Shown: positions 35,060-45,086, numbered from the stretch's first letter. The stretch is DNA of 63,410 nt from Methanomassiliicoccus luminyensis B10 (GCF_000308215.1 NZ_CAJE01000005.1:1-63410); one strand, 5' to 3'. Notes: generated by a model from the letters alone, not told the origin. Program-made: numbers and translations.

Positions 35060-37315
35060 ATGCCTGCCGATCATCCGCCCCAATCCAACGGCGTGGAGGT
35101 AACTCTAAGCCGCGACCTCGGTCTCGCCGAGGTCCTAATGATAGGACTAGGGCCCAACATCGGCTCCACGATATTCCTCCTGATCGGCTTCGCCGCGGGC
35201 ATAGCCGGCCCCGCGCTCATACTGGCCTTCGTCCTGAACTTCATCGTGACGCTGTTCACGGCGATGGCCTACGCCGAGCTGTCCAGCGCCTACCCCGAGA
35301 CGGGCGGCGGGTACCTGTGGATCAAGGAAGGCCTTTTCCCTCCCCTGGGGTTCCTGGGCGGCTGGATGTCCTGGGTGGGCCATTGCATCGCCTGCAGCGT
35401 CTACGCCATAGGGTTCGGCCTAGGCATCCAGCAGCTGGTGGTGCAGTACGGCCTGGACATCCTCGGCATATCCCCCGACCTGATACGGACGGCCGCCACC
35501 GTGCTCATAGCGGTGGCGTTCTGCTACCTCAACTACCGCGGGGTGAAGGGGGCGGGGCGCTCCGAGATAATGATCGCCATGTTCCTCATCGGCATCATCG
35601 TCCTGTTCATCGCCTTCTGCGCGGTGGCGCTCCTCACCGACCCCGCCGTGCCCGGGGCCGGGGGCTTCGTGCCCTTCCTTCCGTTCGGCTACGTCAGCGT
35701 GGCCGTGGCCATGGGCTTCACCTTCATGATCTTCGAGGGGTACGAGGTGGTGGCCCAGACCGGAGAGGAGGCCAAGGACCCCGAGAGGACCGTGCCCCGG
35801 GCCATGTTCCTGTGCATCGCCATCAGCGCGGTGCTCTTCGTGGCGGTGGCCGCCTTCACCTTCGCCGTCATCGGCTGGGAAGGCGCCGCGCAGGCCGAGG
35901 ACGGAGCGCTGGCGGTCGCGGCGGAGAGGGTCGTCCCCTTCGTCGGGGGAGCCCTGATGGCGGTCGGCGTGATCGTCGGCTCGGTGGCCGCGGTCAACTC
36001 CATAGTGTTCTCCGCCTCCCGCGTCTCCTTTGCCATGGGGCGGGACGGCAATCTCCCCGCGATGTTCGGGAAGCTGCACCCGAAGACCCATACTCCCGCG
36101 GCGGCCATCCTTCTGAGCGGGGTGATAATCGTGTTCATGGCGGTGGCCCTGCCCATCAACGCGGTGGCTGCGGTGGCCGACCTCCTCATCCTCATGCTCT
36201 TCGTCCTGGTGAACCTCTCCGCCATAAGCCTCCGCCGCAAGCACCCCGAGGTCAAGCGCCACTTCCGCACCCCGTTCTTCCCCTGGATACCCATCATCGG
36301 GGCGGTCTCCAAGATGTTCCTGGCCCTGATGCTGTTCAACTACGACCCGCTGGCATGGTACGTGGCCCTGGCGGTCATCTTCGGCGGCCTCCTGGTGCAC
36401 TACTTCGTCAAGGCCAGGGAGGAGATCGAGCGCATCCCCGCTCCCGCCCCGGCCCCCTTGTCCGAGGAGGCCAAGGCCCGCTACCGCGTGCTGATACCCA
36501 TAGATGATCCCAAGAACGAGGCGCTGGTGGACCTGGGGGTCATCATGGCCGCCCGGCAGGACGGCGAGCTGCTGCTGACCACGGTGCTGGAGGTGCCGTC
36601 CGGCGTCCCGCTCACCGCGGTGGAGAAGCGGAGGATAGATGAGCGCAAGAAGATGCTGGAGAGGCTGAAGGTCCACGCTGAGAAGAGGGGGGTGAGGACC
36701 CGGGCCATCGTCCAGCTGTCCCACGATGTGGTCACCAGCATCATCGATACCGCCAGGGAGCAGGGGGCCAACTTCATCATCGTGGGGTGGAAGGGCTACA
36801 CCAACACCCAGAAGAGGATACTGGGCCGCAAGCTCGACGACATCGTGCGGCGGACCCCCTGCGACATCATCGTGCTCAAGGCCGAAGGCCACCTCAAGCC
36901 GGACAACATCCTGGTCCTATCTGGGGGACTGTGGCACGTCAGCAAGGCCACTGAGGTGGCGGCGGAGATCGCCAAGGCCGAGAACGCCCGGGTCACCATC
37001 CTGAACGTCATCGTCAACGAGCGCTACCTCATCAAGGCGGCGGAGTACTCCAAGCGCCTCAAGAGGATCGTGGAGCTGAGGAAGGTCCCGGTCATCGTGA
37101 AGGAGACCCGGCCGGAATCGATAATCGGCGGGGTGGTGGCGGAGTCGGTGAACTACGACCTTCTGGTCATCGGATCCTCCGCGGCGAAGAGGCTGACCCC
37201 GTTCGCCTTCGGGGCCCTCCAGGACGTCATCGCCAAGAACGCCAAGTGCCCGGTGCTGGTGTATAAGCGGGTCGGGCCCAACGAGCCGGAGGCCATGGAG
37301 GCCGAGGAGGACTGA
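35060..37315 (+). CDS. APC family amino acid permease fused to two universal stress domains
   Basis: 751 residues. Residues 1-450 form a 12-TM APC-type permease opening with IGLGPNIGSTIFLLIG, the family's glycine-rich TM1. Residues 475-620 and 625-745 are two UspA-like domains; the first keeps the nucleotide-binding style IIVGWKG, the second VIGSSAAKRL. The stress domains probably regulate transport by nucleotide binding in the cytoplasm. The stop abuts the convergent DHH gene. Confidence 0.92.
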   Translation: MPADHPPQSNGVEVTLSRDLGLAEVLMIGLGPNIGSTIFLLIGFAAGIAGPALILAFVLNFIVTLFTAMAYAELSSAYPETGGGYLWIKEGLFPPLGFLGGWMSWVGHCIACSVYAIGFGLGIQQLVVQYGLDILGISPDLIRTAATVLIAVAFCYLNYRGVKGAGRSEIMIAMFLIGIIVLFIAFCAVALLTDPAVPGAGGFVPFLPFGYVSVAVAMGFTFMIFEGYEVVAQTGEEAKDPERTVPRAMFLCIAISAVLFVAVAAFTFAVIGWEGAAQAEDGALAVAAERVVPFVGGALMAVGVIVGSVAAVNSIVFSASRVSFAMGRDGNLPAMFGKLHPKTHTPAAAILLSGVIIVFMAVALPINAVAAVADLLILMLFVLVNLSAISLRRKHPEVKRHFRTPFFPWIPIIGAVSKMFLALMLFNYDPLAWYVALAVIFGGLLVHYFVKAREEIERIPAPAPAPLSEEAKARYRVLIPIDDPKNEALVDLGVIMAARQDGELLLTTVLEVPSGVPLTAVEKRRIDERKKMLERLKVHAEKRGVRTRAIVQLSHDVVTSIIDTAREQGANFIIVGWKGYTNTQKRILGRKLDDIVRRTPCDIIVLKAEGHLKPDNILVLSGGLWHVSKATEVAAEIAKAENARVTILNVIVNERYLIKAAEYSKRLKRIVELRKVPVIVKETRPESIIGGVVAESVNYDLLVIGSSAAKRLTPFAFGALQDVIAKNAKCPVLVYKRVGPNEPEAMEAEED

Positions 37316-38266
37316 TCAGGCCGATGCCCTCTCCAGCTCATCGATCATGAGGGCGGCCGCTTCCCGAGCTATCCTGGCGCCGGCGCTGGCGGGATGGCCG
37401 CCCCCGCCCATGCCGTGCCTGCTGGCGAACTCCTCGGCGAACTGGCCGAGGTCGATCCCGTGAGGATCGACGGCGCGGAGGGATACCACGGCAGCATCGT
37501 TCCTGCCGTGGATGAGCACGGCGTACCGGCACTCCTGCTCCCTCGCCACTTCCAGAAGGGCCTTGGAGCCGAAACCGTGCAGGGACGTCCTACCCGACCT
37601 CAGATCGAGGATGCCTACCGCTCCTCTTCTCTCCAGGCGGGCGCGGACCGTATCCAGGGCCTTGTTCCAGCGGCCGCTTTCCTTGACCCTCCTGTATTTC
37701 TCCATGACCGCGGGGACCTCCGAGGGCCACAGGCCCTTGGCGAGCTCGGCGGCGGCATGGAGCCTGAAGCCGTCGTCCTCCACGTTGTGGCGCCAGGCGA
37801 AGTCCTGGATGGTGCACTCCTCCTCCAGGCGCTCCCGGCCGTGCTCCCGGACGGCATCCCTGAGGACGTCGGTGCCGCTCATCTCGTACAGGTCGGCCAG
37901 CGCAACAATGTTACGCACACGCCCGGAGGAGCCGAGGCACCGGTGGAGGATGCCCGCGGCGCTCCTGCCCTCGTCGATGATGGCGTTCTCGACCGCTTCG
38001 CCGATGGGGTGGTGGTCGGCGACAATGATCTCGCGCCTCCCCGCCTCGGAGCGGACCGCAGCGGCCAGCTCGCCGGTCAGGGAGAGGTCGGCGATATATA
38101 CGCAGGACGGGGCGGTGCCCTCGCGGAGCGCCCTGGCCGCCGCGGGCGGCGAGGTGACGAAAGTTACCTCGGCCCCCGGAAACCTATCCAGGAAGACCGC
38201 GGCGGACATTATGCCGTCCAGGTTGCCCCGCGTGATGAGCCTGACCCCTCCGATCTCCTCCTTCAT
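37316..38266 (-). CDS. DHH family phosphoesterase
   Basis: 316 residues. N-terminal DHH domain: RGNLDGIMSA (motif I), DLS, then ADHHP (DHH motif) near residue 83. The C-terminal DHHA1 domain ends with GMGGGGHPASAG, the RNA/nucleotide-binding GGGH motif. Related enzymes cleave short oligonucleotides or cyclic dinucleotides using Mn. The substrate here is unknown. Confidence 0.88.
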   Translation of the reverse strand: MKEEIGGVRLITRGNLDGIMSAAVFLDRFPGAEVTFVTSPPAAARALREGTAPSCVYIADLSLTGELAAAVRSEAGRREIIVADHHPIGEAVENAIIDEGRSAAGILHRCLGSSGRVRNIVALADLYEMSGTDVLRDAVREHGRERLEEECTIQDFAWRHNVEDDGFRLHAAAELAKGLWPSEVPAVMEKYRRVKESGRWNKALDTVRARLERRGAVGILDLRSGRTSLHGFGSKALLEVAREQECRYAVLIHGRNDAAVVSLRAVDPHGIDLGQFAEEFASRHGMGGGGHPASAGARIAREAAALMIDELERASA

Positions 38267-38555
38267 TCGAGATATCTGTTAGTTCGAGCTTATTTGAACG
38301 TCCCCAGCCAGTTATCACAATAGATAACCAGAGCAGAAGGGGGAAAAGGCCCGGCCAGATGGTGATGGCGGACGAGCGACAGCTGGGTTGGCGCGACGTC
38401 GTTCCGAAGAACCGTACCCGCACCTTCAATAGCGGGTCCGGCGATTGCCTCCCGCGGATGGGATGGGGCGGCAGGGCCGATGCGCCACGCTAAGCCTGAT
38501 TGTATCAACAGCGCCTATACCGCAGGGAACGGTTCGTGGCTGTCGGAGAAAAACC

Positions 38556-39281
38556 ATGGATACTACATATTGCCGCACAGGGATAGGGAGCGTGGCCTCC
38601 GACCACGATCTTCTGGTAGCTTCGTTCCGATCGGTCGGGAAGACCTTCGGGTTCGAGGACGTGGAGGCCGGCTTCACCCCCTTTAAAGAGTTCAAGAGCT
38701 GCTGGTACAGGTCCGGGAAGAGCGTCACCTTCGAGATCTCCGACTACCTGAAGGGAGCGGACCAGGAGGTGCTGGTGGACTTCGCGCAGTCCCTGTTCTC
38801 CAGGGTGGCCCTCAAGGGGGAGCGGGAGATATACACTGACCGCATGCGCTCCTGGCTGGAGTCGCCGGCGTTCCTAAGGCGCAATCAGCCATTATACCTG
38901 AAGCGCAGCCGGAACCTCTCCCTCACCCATGAGGGGGAGGTGTACGACCTGCAGGATGCCTACCTCAAGCTCAAGGACCAGGGCCTGGTGCACGACTGCC
39001 GGGACGCCGTGTTCAACTGGACAAAACGGGGCAACCGCCTGAGGGTGGGGTACTGCAGCGTGCTCATGAAGGTGGTGGCCATCTCCTCCATAATGGACTC
39101 GGAAAAGGTGCCCGACTTCGTGCACGAGTACGTGCTGTACCACGAGATCCTGCACTTGGAGGAGGGCCTCAAGTCGGGGAACCGCCATCACACTGATGAG
39201 TTCAGAGAGGCCGAGAGGCAGCATCCCCGGTGGGCGGAATCGGAGGCGTGGCTGAAGAGGCTCGCCTTCAAGAGGCCCTGA
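38556..39281 (+). CDS. SprT-like predicted metalloprotease (zincin)
   Basis: 241 residues. The C-terminal part has HEILH (HExxH) in VLYHEILHLEEG, with a third His in the following HHTDEFREAE segment, as in SprT/WLM-type zincins and YgjP-like metal-dependent hydrolases. The N-terminal half is uncharacterised. ATG 38556 is chosen; the in-frame extension to 38445 looks noncoding. No signal peptide, so cytoplasmic. Confidence 0.82.
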   Translation: MDTTYCRTGIGSVASDHDLLVASFRSVGKTFGFEDVEAGFTPFKEFKSCWYRSGKSVTFEISDYLKGADQEVLVDFAQSLFSRVALKGEREIYTDRMRSWLESPAFLRRNQPLYLKRSRNLSLTHEGEVYDLQDAYLKLKDQGLVHDCRDAVFNWTKRGNRLRVGYCSVLMKVVAISSIMDSEKVPDFVHEYVLYHEILHLEEGLKSGNRHHTDEFREAERQHPRWAESEAWLKRLAFKRP

Positions 39282-39357
39282 CTCTCTCCTCGGCAGATAA
39301 TCCTGGCCTCATTTTATAATAATCCGTTCATCCTTTACTCCCACAGGAGGAACAAGG

Positions 39358-40338
39358 GTGGAGGCGGGGCGCCGGCGGGTCTGTGACATCTGCGAGAAGG
39401 GAATGGACGTGAACGAGGTGTTCTCCGTCCGCAAGAAAGATCCTCCACGCAAGGGCAAGAACGCCGGCCATTTCTTCTCTCTCAACGTCACCGACGCCAC
39501 CGGCGAGATCAGGGTCAACTTCTGGGGTGGACCGGACGAGGCGCTGGTAAGGCGCACCTTCGAGTCGATCCGAGAGGGGGAAGTGGTCCGCATCAGGGGG
39601 GTGAGCGGGCAATGGGAGGACAGCATGGTCCTTCAGGTGAACCACGCCACCGGCGGGTCCATCAGGGCCGCCCGGCCCGATGAGTACGCCCTCTCCGAGC
39701 TGATCCCCTGTACCGATAAGGACCCCCAGGAGATGATGGCCGAGGTGCGTTCGTACATCGAGGGAATGCGAGATCCCGACATCCGAGGCCTGTTGGAACG
39801 CATGTTCTCGGACCGGGCGTTCGCGGAGAGCTTCAGCAGCTCCCCCGCCTCGGTCTCCTGGCACTGCGCCTGGGTCGGGGGGCTGCTGGAGCACACCCTC
39901 AACGTGCTGCGGATCTGCGACCACATCTCCCAGCTGTACTCGGCCCTGGACCGCGACCTCCTGCTGGCGTCGGCCATACTGCACGATGTGGGCAAGGTGC
40001 GGTGCTACAACGTATCCACCACCATCGCCGAGTCGGTGGACGGCCGGCTGAAGGGGCATATCGTCATAGGCGCGCAGATGGTGGAGGATGCCTGCTCATC
40101 CTTCCCCGACTTCCCCGGCCCACTGAGGGCAAAGCTTGTTCACATGGTGCTGGCCAGCCACGGGAGCAACGATAAGGGCTCGCCGGTCGGTCCGGCCCTC
40201 CCCGAGGCGGTGGCGCTGAACTACGCCGACGAGATCGATGCCCGCCTGGAGCGGTTCATAATCGCCCGGGACAGCGGGGGGCCCGACGACGTGTTCGTCA
40301 TGGACCCCAAGCTGAGGACCAAGGTCTTCACCGGGTGA
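39358..40338 (+). CDS. OB-fold plus HD domain protein (YhaM-like 3'-5' exonuclease)
   Basis: 326 residues. Two N-terminal Cys (CDIC), an OB nucleic-acid-binding domain (about 30-100), then an HD hydrolase domain with LEHTLNVLRICDH, AILHDVGKV and later conserved His/Asp. The combination is that of YhaM/CBF1-type 3'-5' exoribonucleases. GGAGG lies 8 nt before GTG 39358, and TTTTATAATAA at 39312-39322 is the likely TATA box. Confidence 0.87.
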   Translation: MEAGRRRVCDICEKGMDVNEVFSVRKKDPPRKGKNAGHFFSLNVTDATGEIRVNFWGGPDEALVRRTFESIREGEVVRIRGVSGQWEDSMVLQVNHATGGSIRAARPDEYALSELIPCTDKDPQEMMAEVRSYIEGMRDPDIRGLLERMFSDRAFAESFSSSPASVSWHCAWVGGLLEHTLNVLRICDHISQLYSALDRDLLLASAILHDVGKVRCYNVSTTIAESVDGRLKGHIVIGAQMVEDACSSFPDFPGPLRAKLVHMVLASHGSNDKGSPVGPALPEAVALNYADEIDARLERFIIARDSGGPDDVFVMDPKLRTKVFTG

Positions 40339-40408
40339 TTTTCTCGACGCTAGGCCCGGACGGCGCGGTTAGCCTAAGTGTAGCGGTCAGGTACGTCAAG
40401 CACCCCGG

Positions 40409-40420
40409 GGATCATGATCC
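40409..40420. repeat. 12-bp perfect palindrome before a membrane-protein gene
   Basis: GGATCATGATCC ends 9 nt before ATG 40430. It could be an operator or an mRNA hairpin; no matching copy was noticed elsewhere. Confidence 0.35.
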
Positions 40421-40429
40421 GGGATAACA

Positions 40430-41266
40430 ATGGGACTTTCGAAGATACTGCAAAGTTCGACCGCAATGCAAAAGGTGCTATCCGCCGCATCGACCGCCAG
40501 CATATTCCTTCCCTGGGTGCAGATCAGCCTGTTCATGTCGACCACGTCCATGAACTTGCTGTCGCTCATCCTCAGCTGGGACATAAGGTCGCACATCCTG
40601 ATGTGCCTCGGGGGAGTTCTGTTCATCGCAGGCTCCCTCGCCCTGTTCATATGGAAGAAGGCTCCTCTCCTGCAGGTCGCCGGCTTGATCTTGGTCCCCC
40701 TGGGCTTCATGACCCTCGCGGTGGATGCCAGCGCCGGGACCGTAAGCTACGGGGAGGCTTTCCAGGCCCTCCAGATGTTCACGGGCGTAGGAGTTTACGC
40801 CGGATGGGCCGCGGCCATCTGCGGAGTGATGTTCATGCTGCTGGGCTGGCCTACTCCCCGCTTCCTCCAGGGAGCATCCATATTCCCGCCCCGGGGGCTT
40901 CGCGGCGGTGAGGCCTCCGTTCCGGCGGTCCACTGCCGGCCAGCTCCCCTTGTCCCGGTCCGTGCCGCTCTTCCCCCGATGTCGTTCTCCGCCGCCATCG
41001 AGATGGCGGAGAGGCACCTGGCCGGTGGGGACCTGAACGCCGCCCTGACCTGGTACGGCCGGGCCCTGGGTATCAGCAGGGACGATGAGGAGAGGGCCAT
41101 CAGCAAGGTCCGGATCGCCTCGGTGCTGAACTCCCTGGGAAAAGAATGGGAGGCCCAGATGTTCATCGATGAGGCCAAGCAGATCGACCCGGAGGACGTT
41201 TCGGGGTGGTCCGTGCCCCTGCCGGACACCTCCTGGCCGATGGCGCCGAGGGCGTGGGAAGCTTAA
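40430..41266 (+). CDS. Membrane protein with C-terminal TPR-like segment
   Basis: 278 residues. Four hydrophobic segments in the first 150 residues, a proline-rich linker, then a TPR-like pair of helices (MAERHLAGGDLNAALTWYGRALGI) facing the cytoplasm. No known family. Possible anchoring protein for a complex. Confidence 0.72.
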   Translation: MGLSKILQSSTAMQKVLSAASTASIFLPWVQISLFMSTTSMNLLSLILSWDIRSHILMCLGGVLFIAGSLALFIWKKAPLLQVAGLILVPLGFMTLAVDASAGTVSYGEAFQALQMFTGVGVYAGWAAAICGVMFMLLGWPTPRFLQGASIFPPRGLRGGEASVPAVHCRPAPLVPVRAALPPMSFSAAIEMAERHLAGGDLNAALTWYGRALGISRDDEERAISKVRIASVLNSLGKEWEAQMFIDEAKQIDPEDVSGWSVPLPDTSWPMAPRAWEA

Positions 41267-41581
41267 CCGAACAAATGCGGAGAACAGGCATAAGTGTCCC
41301 CCGAGCCCTAACAGATTGGTTCATGGACGGCGTGCGCCTGTTCTCCCCACACTGACCCAGGCCGGGGGTTTATTGTCGTGCGTCGGGGTTGTTTCCCAAT
41401 CATGACCCGATGTCACATCGTTGTTCATGGAAAGACCCATAATAACGACACACTGTGCGCCCCTAGCTTGCAAGGGGAATCACGGATCCTCCCCGGTTTC
41501 TAAGGGCGGTTGAACTAACGGCGTTCTGCATTTAAGCGTTTGCACCGAGATCGGAGCTGGGCCGAACGGTCCTCCCCTGGA
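41267..41581. other. Intergenic region without a supported gene
   Basis: 315 nt between convergent genes. A hairpin CCCCT/AGGGG with an 8-nt loop lies at 41460-41477 and could terminate transcription. A TATA-like GGTTTATTG near 41366 has no gene behind it. No coding or RNA gene recognised. Confidence 0.4.
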
Positions 41582-42160
41582 TCAACCTTTGTTCCGCCCC
41601 CGCCTCTCCCCCAGGGCCATCGATATCGTGCCCTCGATGCGCCTGGTCCGGGTCTCCGGGCGCTTTGCCTCTTTTATCCAGAAGAGGTACCGCTTCCTGT
41701 GCGAAGAGGGCATGCCGAAGAAGGCGTCCTTCGCTCCCGGGGCATTCTCCAGTGCCTTCATGAGGTCCTCCGGTACGACCTCCTGCTCTACCCCTTCAAG
41801 CAGGTACCAGGAGCCGTCCAGCTTGGCCGCCTCCACCTTGGCCATCCCCGCAGGGGCCATCAGCCCCCTCTCGATGAGGCCCTCGACCCGGTGCTTGTTG
41901 GGCCCGGACCACTGGCTCCCTCGCCGCCGGGGAGTGAACATGACCTTATAGCTCCCCTCGTCCCCTCTGTTGGCCCGGCCGTCTATCCACCCGAACGAGA
42001 GCGCTTCCTCCAGAGCGTCCCCATAGGCTATCCCCTTGCCGCCGGACCGCTTCTTGGCGAGCACCAGCCAGACACCCGGCGATATGGAGTGGTTGGCCTC
42101 CAGCCATCTGTGCCAGTCGGCCCGACCGTTCACCCTGAGGACCTTCTTTTCGTCCGCCAT
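41582..42160 (-). CDS. YdeI/OmpD-associated family protein
   Basis: 192 residues. WLEANHSISPGVWLVLAKKRSG, ALSFGWIDGRA, FTPRRRGSQWS and the C-terminal RRIEGTISMAL block are characteristic of the YdeI (bacteriocin-protection) family. Biochemical role unknown; many homologues are bacterial. Divergent from the DUF72 gene. Confidence 0.88.
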   Translation of the reverse strand: MADEKKVLRVNGRADWHRWLEANHSISPGVWLVLAKKRSGGKGIAYGDALEEALSFGWIDGRANRGDEGSYKVMFTPRRRGSQWSGPNKHRVEGLIERGLMAPAGMAKVEAAKLDGSWYLLEGVEQEVVPEDLMKALENAPGAKDAFFGMPSSHRKRYLFWIKEAKRPETRTRRIEGTISMALGERRGRNKG

Positions 42161-42295
42161 GCTGTCCCTTCCGATACCGCGTCGGGGGAAGAACTAACCT
42201 TTGGCGGCCTCAGCGCGGCGTACGTTCTGTCGTCTGGAGCATGGATTCTCGGCAAGGAAAATATATATGTAGGCCAGGATGAAATCAATACATCG

Positions 42296-43198
42296 GTGTC
42301 CGTGCTCATTGGTTGCAGTGGTTGGTCCTACGAGGATTGGGTAGGCAGGTTCTACCCTGTAGCTTTGGCTAAGAAGAAAGAGGAATGGCTCCGTTATTAC
42401 GCATCGTACTTCAGCACGGTGGAGATCAACAGCACCTTCTACCACCCTCCCAACGAGTTCATGGTGAACGGGTGGATCAAGAAAGGGCAGGCCTTCAAGA
42501 GCTTCGAGTACTCGGTGAAAATGCCGCAGCAGGTGACGCACGAGACCCTGTCCAACGGGGAGGCGGACAAGGCCGCGGTCCTGGCCACCGCCTTCGAGGG
42601 CCACTGCATCAAGCCGCTGGCCGACAACGGCCTTTTCGGCTCCGGGCTCATCCAGCTCTCCCCGTCCTTTCGCAACGGGGACGGGAGCATCAGACAGCTG
42701 CGCACCGTCCTGGAGGCGCTGGACACCGACAAGTATCGCTATGCCGTGGAGTTCCGGCACCGCTCGTGGCTGGACGAGGTAAAGGGAAAGCTCGACCCCC
42801 CGGTGGCGAAGCTCCTCGCCGAGCTTAACGTGGCCAACGTCATCGTGGACGGACCGGACCTCCCCATGGTCCGGGACATCACCGCCGATCACGCCTACCT
42901 GCGCCTGCATGGCCGGAGCAGAGAGACGTGGTCTGACGACGAGCGGGAGGAAGATGCCCACATCAGCCGCTCCGACTACCTGTACTCCGAGGAGGAGCTG
43001 TCGATATGGAAGGAAGCCATCGAGAAGCTGGACGGCCTCACCGGCAGCGTGCGAGTGTACTTCAACAACAACGGCCGGGCCAAGGGGGCCAAGAACGCCT
43101 TCCAGCTCATGGATATGATGAGCATCCCTCACCGAGAGAAGGAGATATCGGTGCAGGACCAGACCACCCTGGGCAACTTCCTGATGCTCCAGAGATGA
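42296..43198 (+). CDS. DUF72 (YecE-like) TIM-barrel protein
   Basis: 300 residues. Opens with LIGCSGWSYEDW, then EINSTFYHPP, the segment FEYSVKMPQQVTHE, AVEFRHRSW and VYFNNNGRAKGAKNA, all hallmarks of DUF72. Function unknown; a TIM-barrel fold resembling sugar-phosphate enzymes is known. GTG 42296 (or 42302) is chosen: the AATATATAT element at 42260-42268 lies about 30 nt upstream, while the open frame further upstream overlaps the divergent gene. Confidence 0.88.
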   Translation: MSVLIGCSGWSYEDWVGRFYPVALAKKKEEWLRYYASYFSTVEINSTFYHPPNEFMVNGWIKKGQAFKSFEYSVKMPQQVTHETLSNGEADKAAVLATAFEGHCIKPLADNGLFGSGLIQLSPSFRNGDGSIRQLRTVLEALDTDKYRYAVEFRHRSWLDEVKGKLDPPVAKLLAELNVANVIVDGPDLPMVRDITADHAYLRLHGRSRETWSDDEREEDAHISRSDYLYSEEELSIWKEAIEKLDGLTGSVRVYFNNNGRAKGAKNAFQLMDMMSIPHREKEISVQDQTTLGNFLMLQR

Positions 43199-43310
43199 GC
43201 GGCGGGGCCGCCAGGGCCTCTGGCCGGATTTTTTCTAAAATCCATAATAAATCCATTAATGAGGAATAGTTTTAATTCCATGTTGAGATTGTCCCCATAG
43301 AGATACTCCG

Positions 43311-45086
43311 ATGGAAGCAGAGGTCGAGTTGCTCTTCAACATCGCCATGGTACTGGTCCTGGGCGGTGCAATGTCGATTTTGATGAAGCGGATCAAGTTG
43401 CCCACTCTGTTCGGCTATATCGTGGCCGGCATGTTGCTGGGGCCCTATATTTTCACCCAAGTGATCGTTCCCGAAGAGACCGTCGAGGTCTTTTCCAGCA
43501 TGGGCATAGTCCTGCTGATGTTCTACATCGGCCTGGAGCTGAACCTGGCCGGTCTGAAGAAGATCGCCTCCTACGCCGTGATCGTGGTGGGCATCGAAAT
43601 GGTCCTGATGGTCGTCGTCGGCTATCTCCTCGGCACCACCCTGGGCCTGGGCGGCGCCCAGGCGCTGTTCCTGGGTGTGACCATCTCCTGCGCCAGCACT
43701 GCGTTCTCGCTAAGCGTGGCCAAGGGCGACAAGCACTTCCAGGGGAGGACATTCCAGACCCTCATGGGCCTCCACATCATGGAGGACGTGGGCATCGTCA
43801 TAATCCTTGCCATCTCGGCCCCCATGATGGGAATGCACTCTGCCGGCTCGCTCACCGAGACGCTCATCATCATCGTGGTCTTCCTGGCCCTAACCATGGT
43901 ACTCGGTCTCGCCGTCTTCCCTCGCTTCGTCGACTGGGTCGACAAGCACTATTCGGGGGAGACGCTGTTCATCGTCGCGCTGGGCCTCGCTTTCGCCCTG
44001 TCGTTCCTTTCCTCCTATCTGGGCCTGTCCGAGGCCATAGGGGCCTTCCTGGCAGGCATCATAATCTCCCAGGCCCGCTGCTCCCATTCCATCATGGAGA
44101 AGGTGGAGCCGATGAAGGAGCTGTTCATGGCCATCTTCTTCCTGTCCATCGGCCTGCAGCTGGACCCCTCCCTTATGCTGAGCGGGCTCCCCCTGGCGCT
44201 CGTCATCGCGGTGGTCTTCATCGCGGCGAAGACGCTCAGTGTTAGCATCGGGTGCATCGCCGCGAACTTCAAGATCCGCACGTCATTCTACATCGCCGCG
44301 AGCATGGCCGCCATGGGCGAGTTCACTTTCGTTACTGCTAAGATCGCCTTCGACGCCAGTGTAATCGACAACGCCCTGTACTCATCAGTGGTGGGGGCTG
44401 CGGTCATCACCATGGTGGTGCTTCCTGCCTTCTTCAAGGCGGCCCCCAAGATATTCGACACGGCGGCGGCGAAGATGCCCCGGCGCCTGTACGAGAAGCT
44501 GGACCACGTCGAGAACGTCCGCATGGAGGTCCGGAGAAAGATGGACCATTCGGCGGATACCAAGAACATCATCAAGCACCAGGTGATGTCCGTGTTCATC
44601 GACTTCGTCATCATCCTGACCGTCCTCATAGTGATGAACGTGCTTAGCTCGCTGGACCAGGTGATGAACAACGGCATCATCGGGGACGCCGTGGTGGTGT
44701 CCCTTATATTGTTCGTCGTCTCGGTGATCATGATCATGCCTGCGATCATCCACATCGTCAAGCGGCTGGGAGTGATGTCCGAGGCCCTGGCCAACGCGCA
44801 TGCCGGGGAAGAGAGGGCGGAGAACCTCAAGAAGAGCGCCACTTACCGGATTTTCAAGGCCATCACCTCTGCCATCATCTACATCCTCCTGATGGCCGTA
44901 ATACTCCCCCTGCTCCCCCGGGTGGCGGTCTCCATCCCCATATTCGAGCTGATGGCCGGCCTGTTCATCCTCATCTGGATGTTCTGGGACAACATAGAGG
45001 CCTGGTACGCGAAACTGTCCGGCACGCTGTCAAAGGGCATCTCGGAGACCGCGCCGGAGGACGATGACAAGGGCCAAGCGCACTGA
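43311..45086 (+). CDS. Kef-type monovalent cation/H+ antiporter (CPA2 family)
   Basis: 591 residues. N-terminal 12-13 TM antiporter domain with LPTLFGYIVAGMLLGP, FYIGLEL and a helix with the ion-site motif LHIMEDVG (Glu-Asp). After residue 390 a soluble helical segment is followed by four further TM helices (430-570), an extra C-terminal membrane module not usual for KefB-type proteins, in place of the Rossmann RCK domain. Probably exchanges K+ or Na+ for protons. Confidence 0.88.
   Translation: MEAEVELLFNIAMVLVLGGAMSILMKRIKLPTLFGYIVAGMLLGPYIFTQVIVPEETVEVFSSMGIVLLMFYIGLELNLAGLKKIASYAVIVVGIEMVLMVVVGYLLGTTLGLGGAQALFLGVTISCASTAFSLSVAKGDKHFQGRTFQTLMGLHIMEDVGIVIILAISAPMMGMHSAGSLTETLIIIVVFLALTMVLGLAVFPRFVDWVDKHYSGETLFIVALGLAFALSFLSSYLGLSEAIGAFLAGIIISQARCSHSIMEKVEPMKELFMAIFFLSIGLQLDPSLMLSGLPLALVIAVVFIAAKTLSVSIGCIAANFKIRTSFYIAASMAAMGEFTFVTAKIAFDASVIDNALYSSVVGAAVITMVVLPAFFKAAPKIFDTAAAKMPRRLYEKLDHVENVRMEVRRKMDHSADTKNIIKHQVMSVFIDFVIILTVLIVMNVLSSLDQVMNNGIIGDAVVVSLILFVVSVIMIMPAIIHIVKRLGVMSEALANAHAGEERAENLKKSATYRIFKAITSAIIYILLMAVILPLLPRVAVSIPIFELMAGLFILIWMFWDNIEAWYAKLSGTLSKGISETAPEDDDKGQAH

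Noticed and set aside
34639-36507. 622-codon open frame on the plus strand
   Set aside because: Shadow of the GNAT and APC permease genes in another frame; extremely Arg/Gly/Pro-rich and without domains.
40339-40429. tRNA or riboswitch in the short gap before the membrane protein
   Set aside because: Only a 12-bp palindrome is present; no cloverleaf or known aptamer pattern.
41540-42295. N-terminal extension of the DUF72 frame
   Set aside because: It runs over the convincing YdeI-family gene on the other strand, and the family start plus a TATA box place the true start at 42296.
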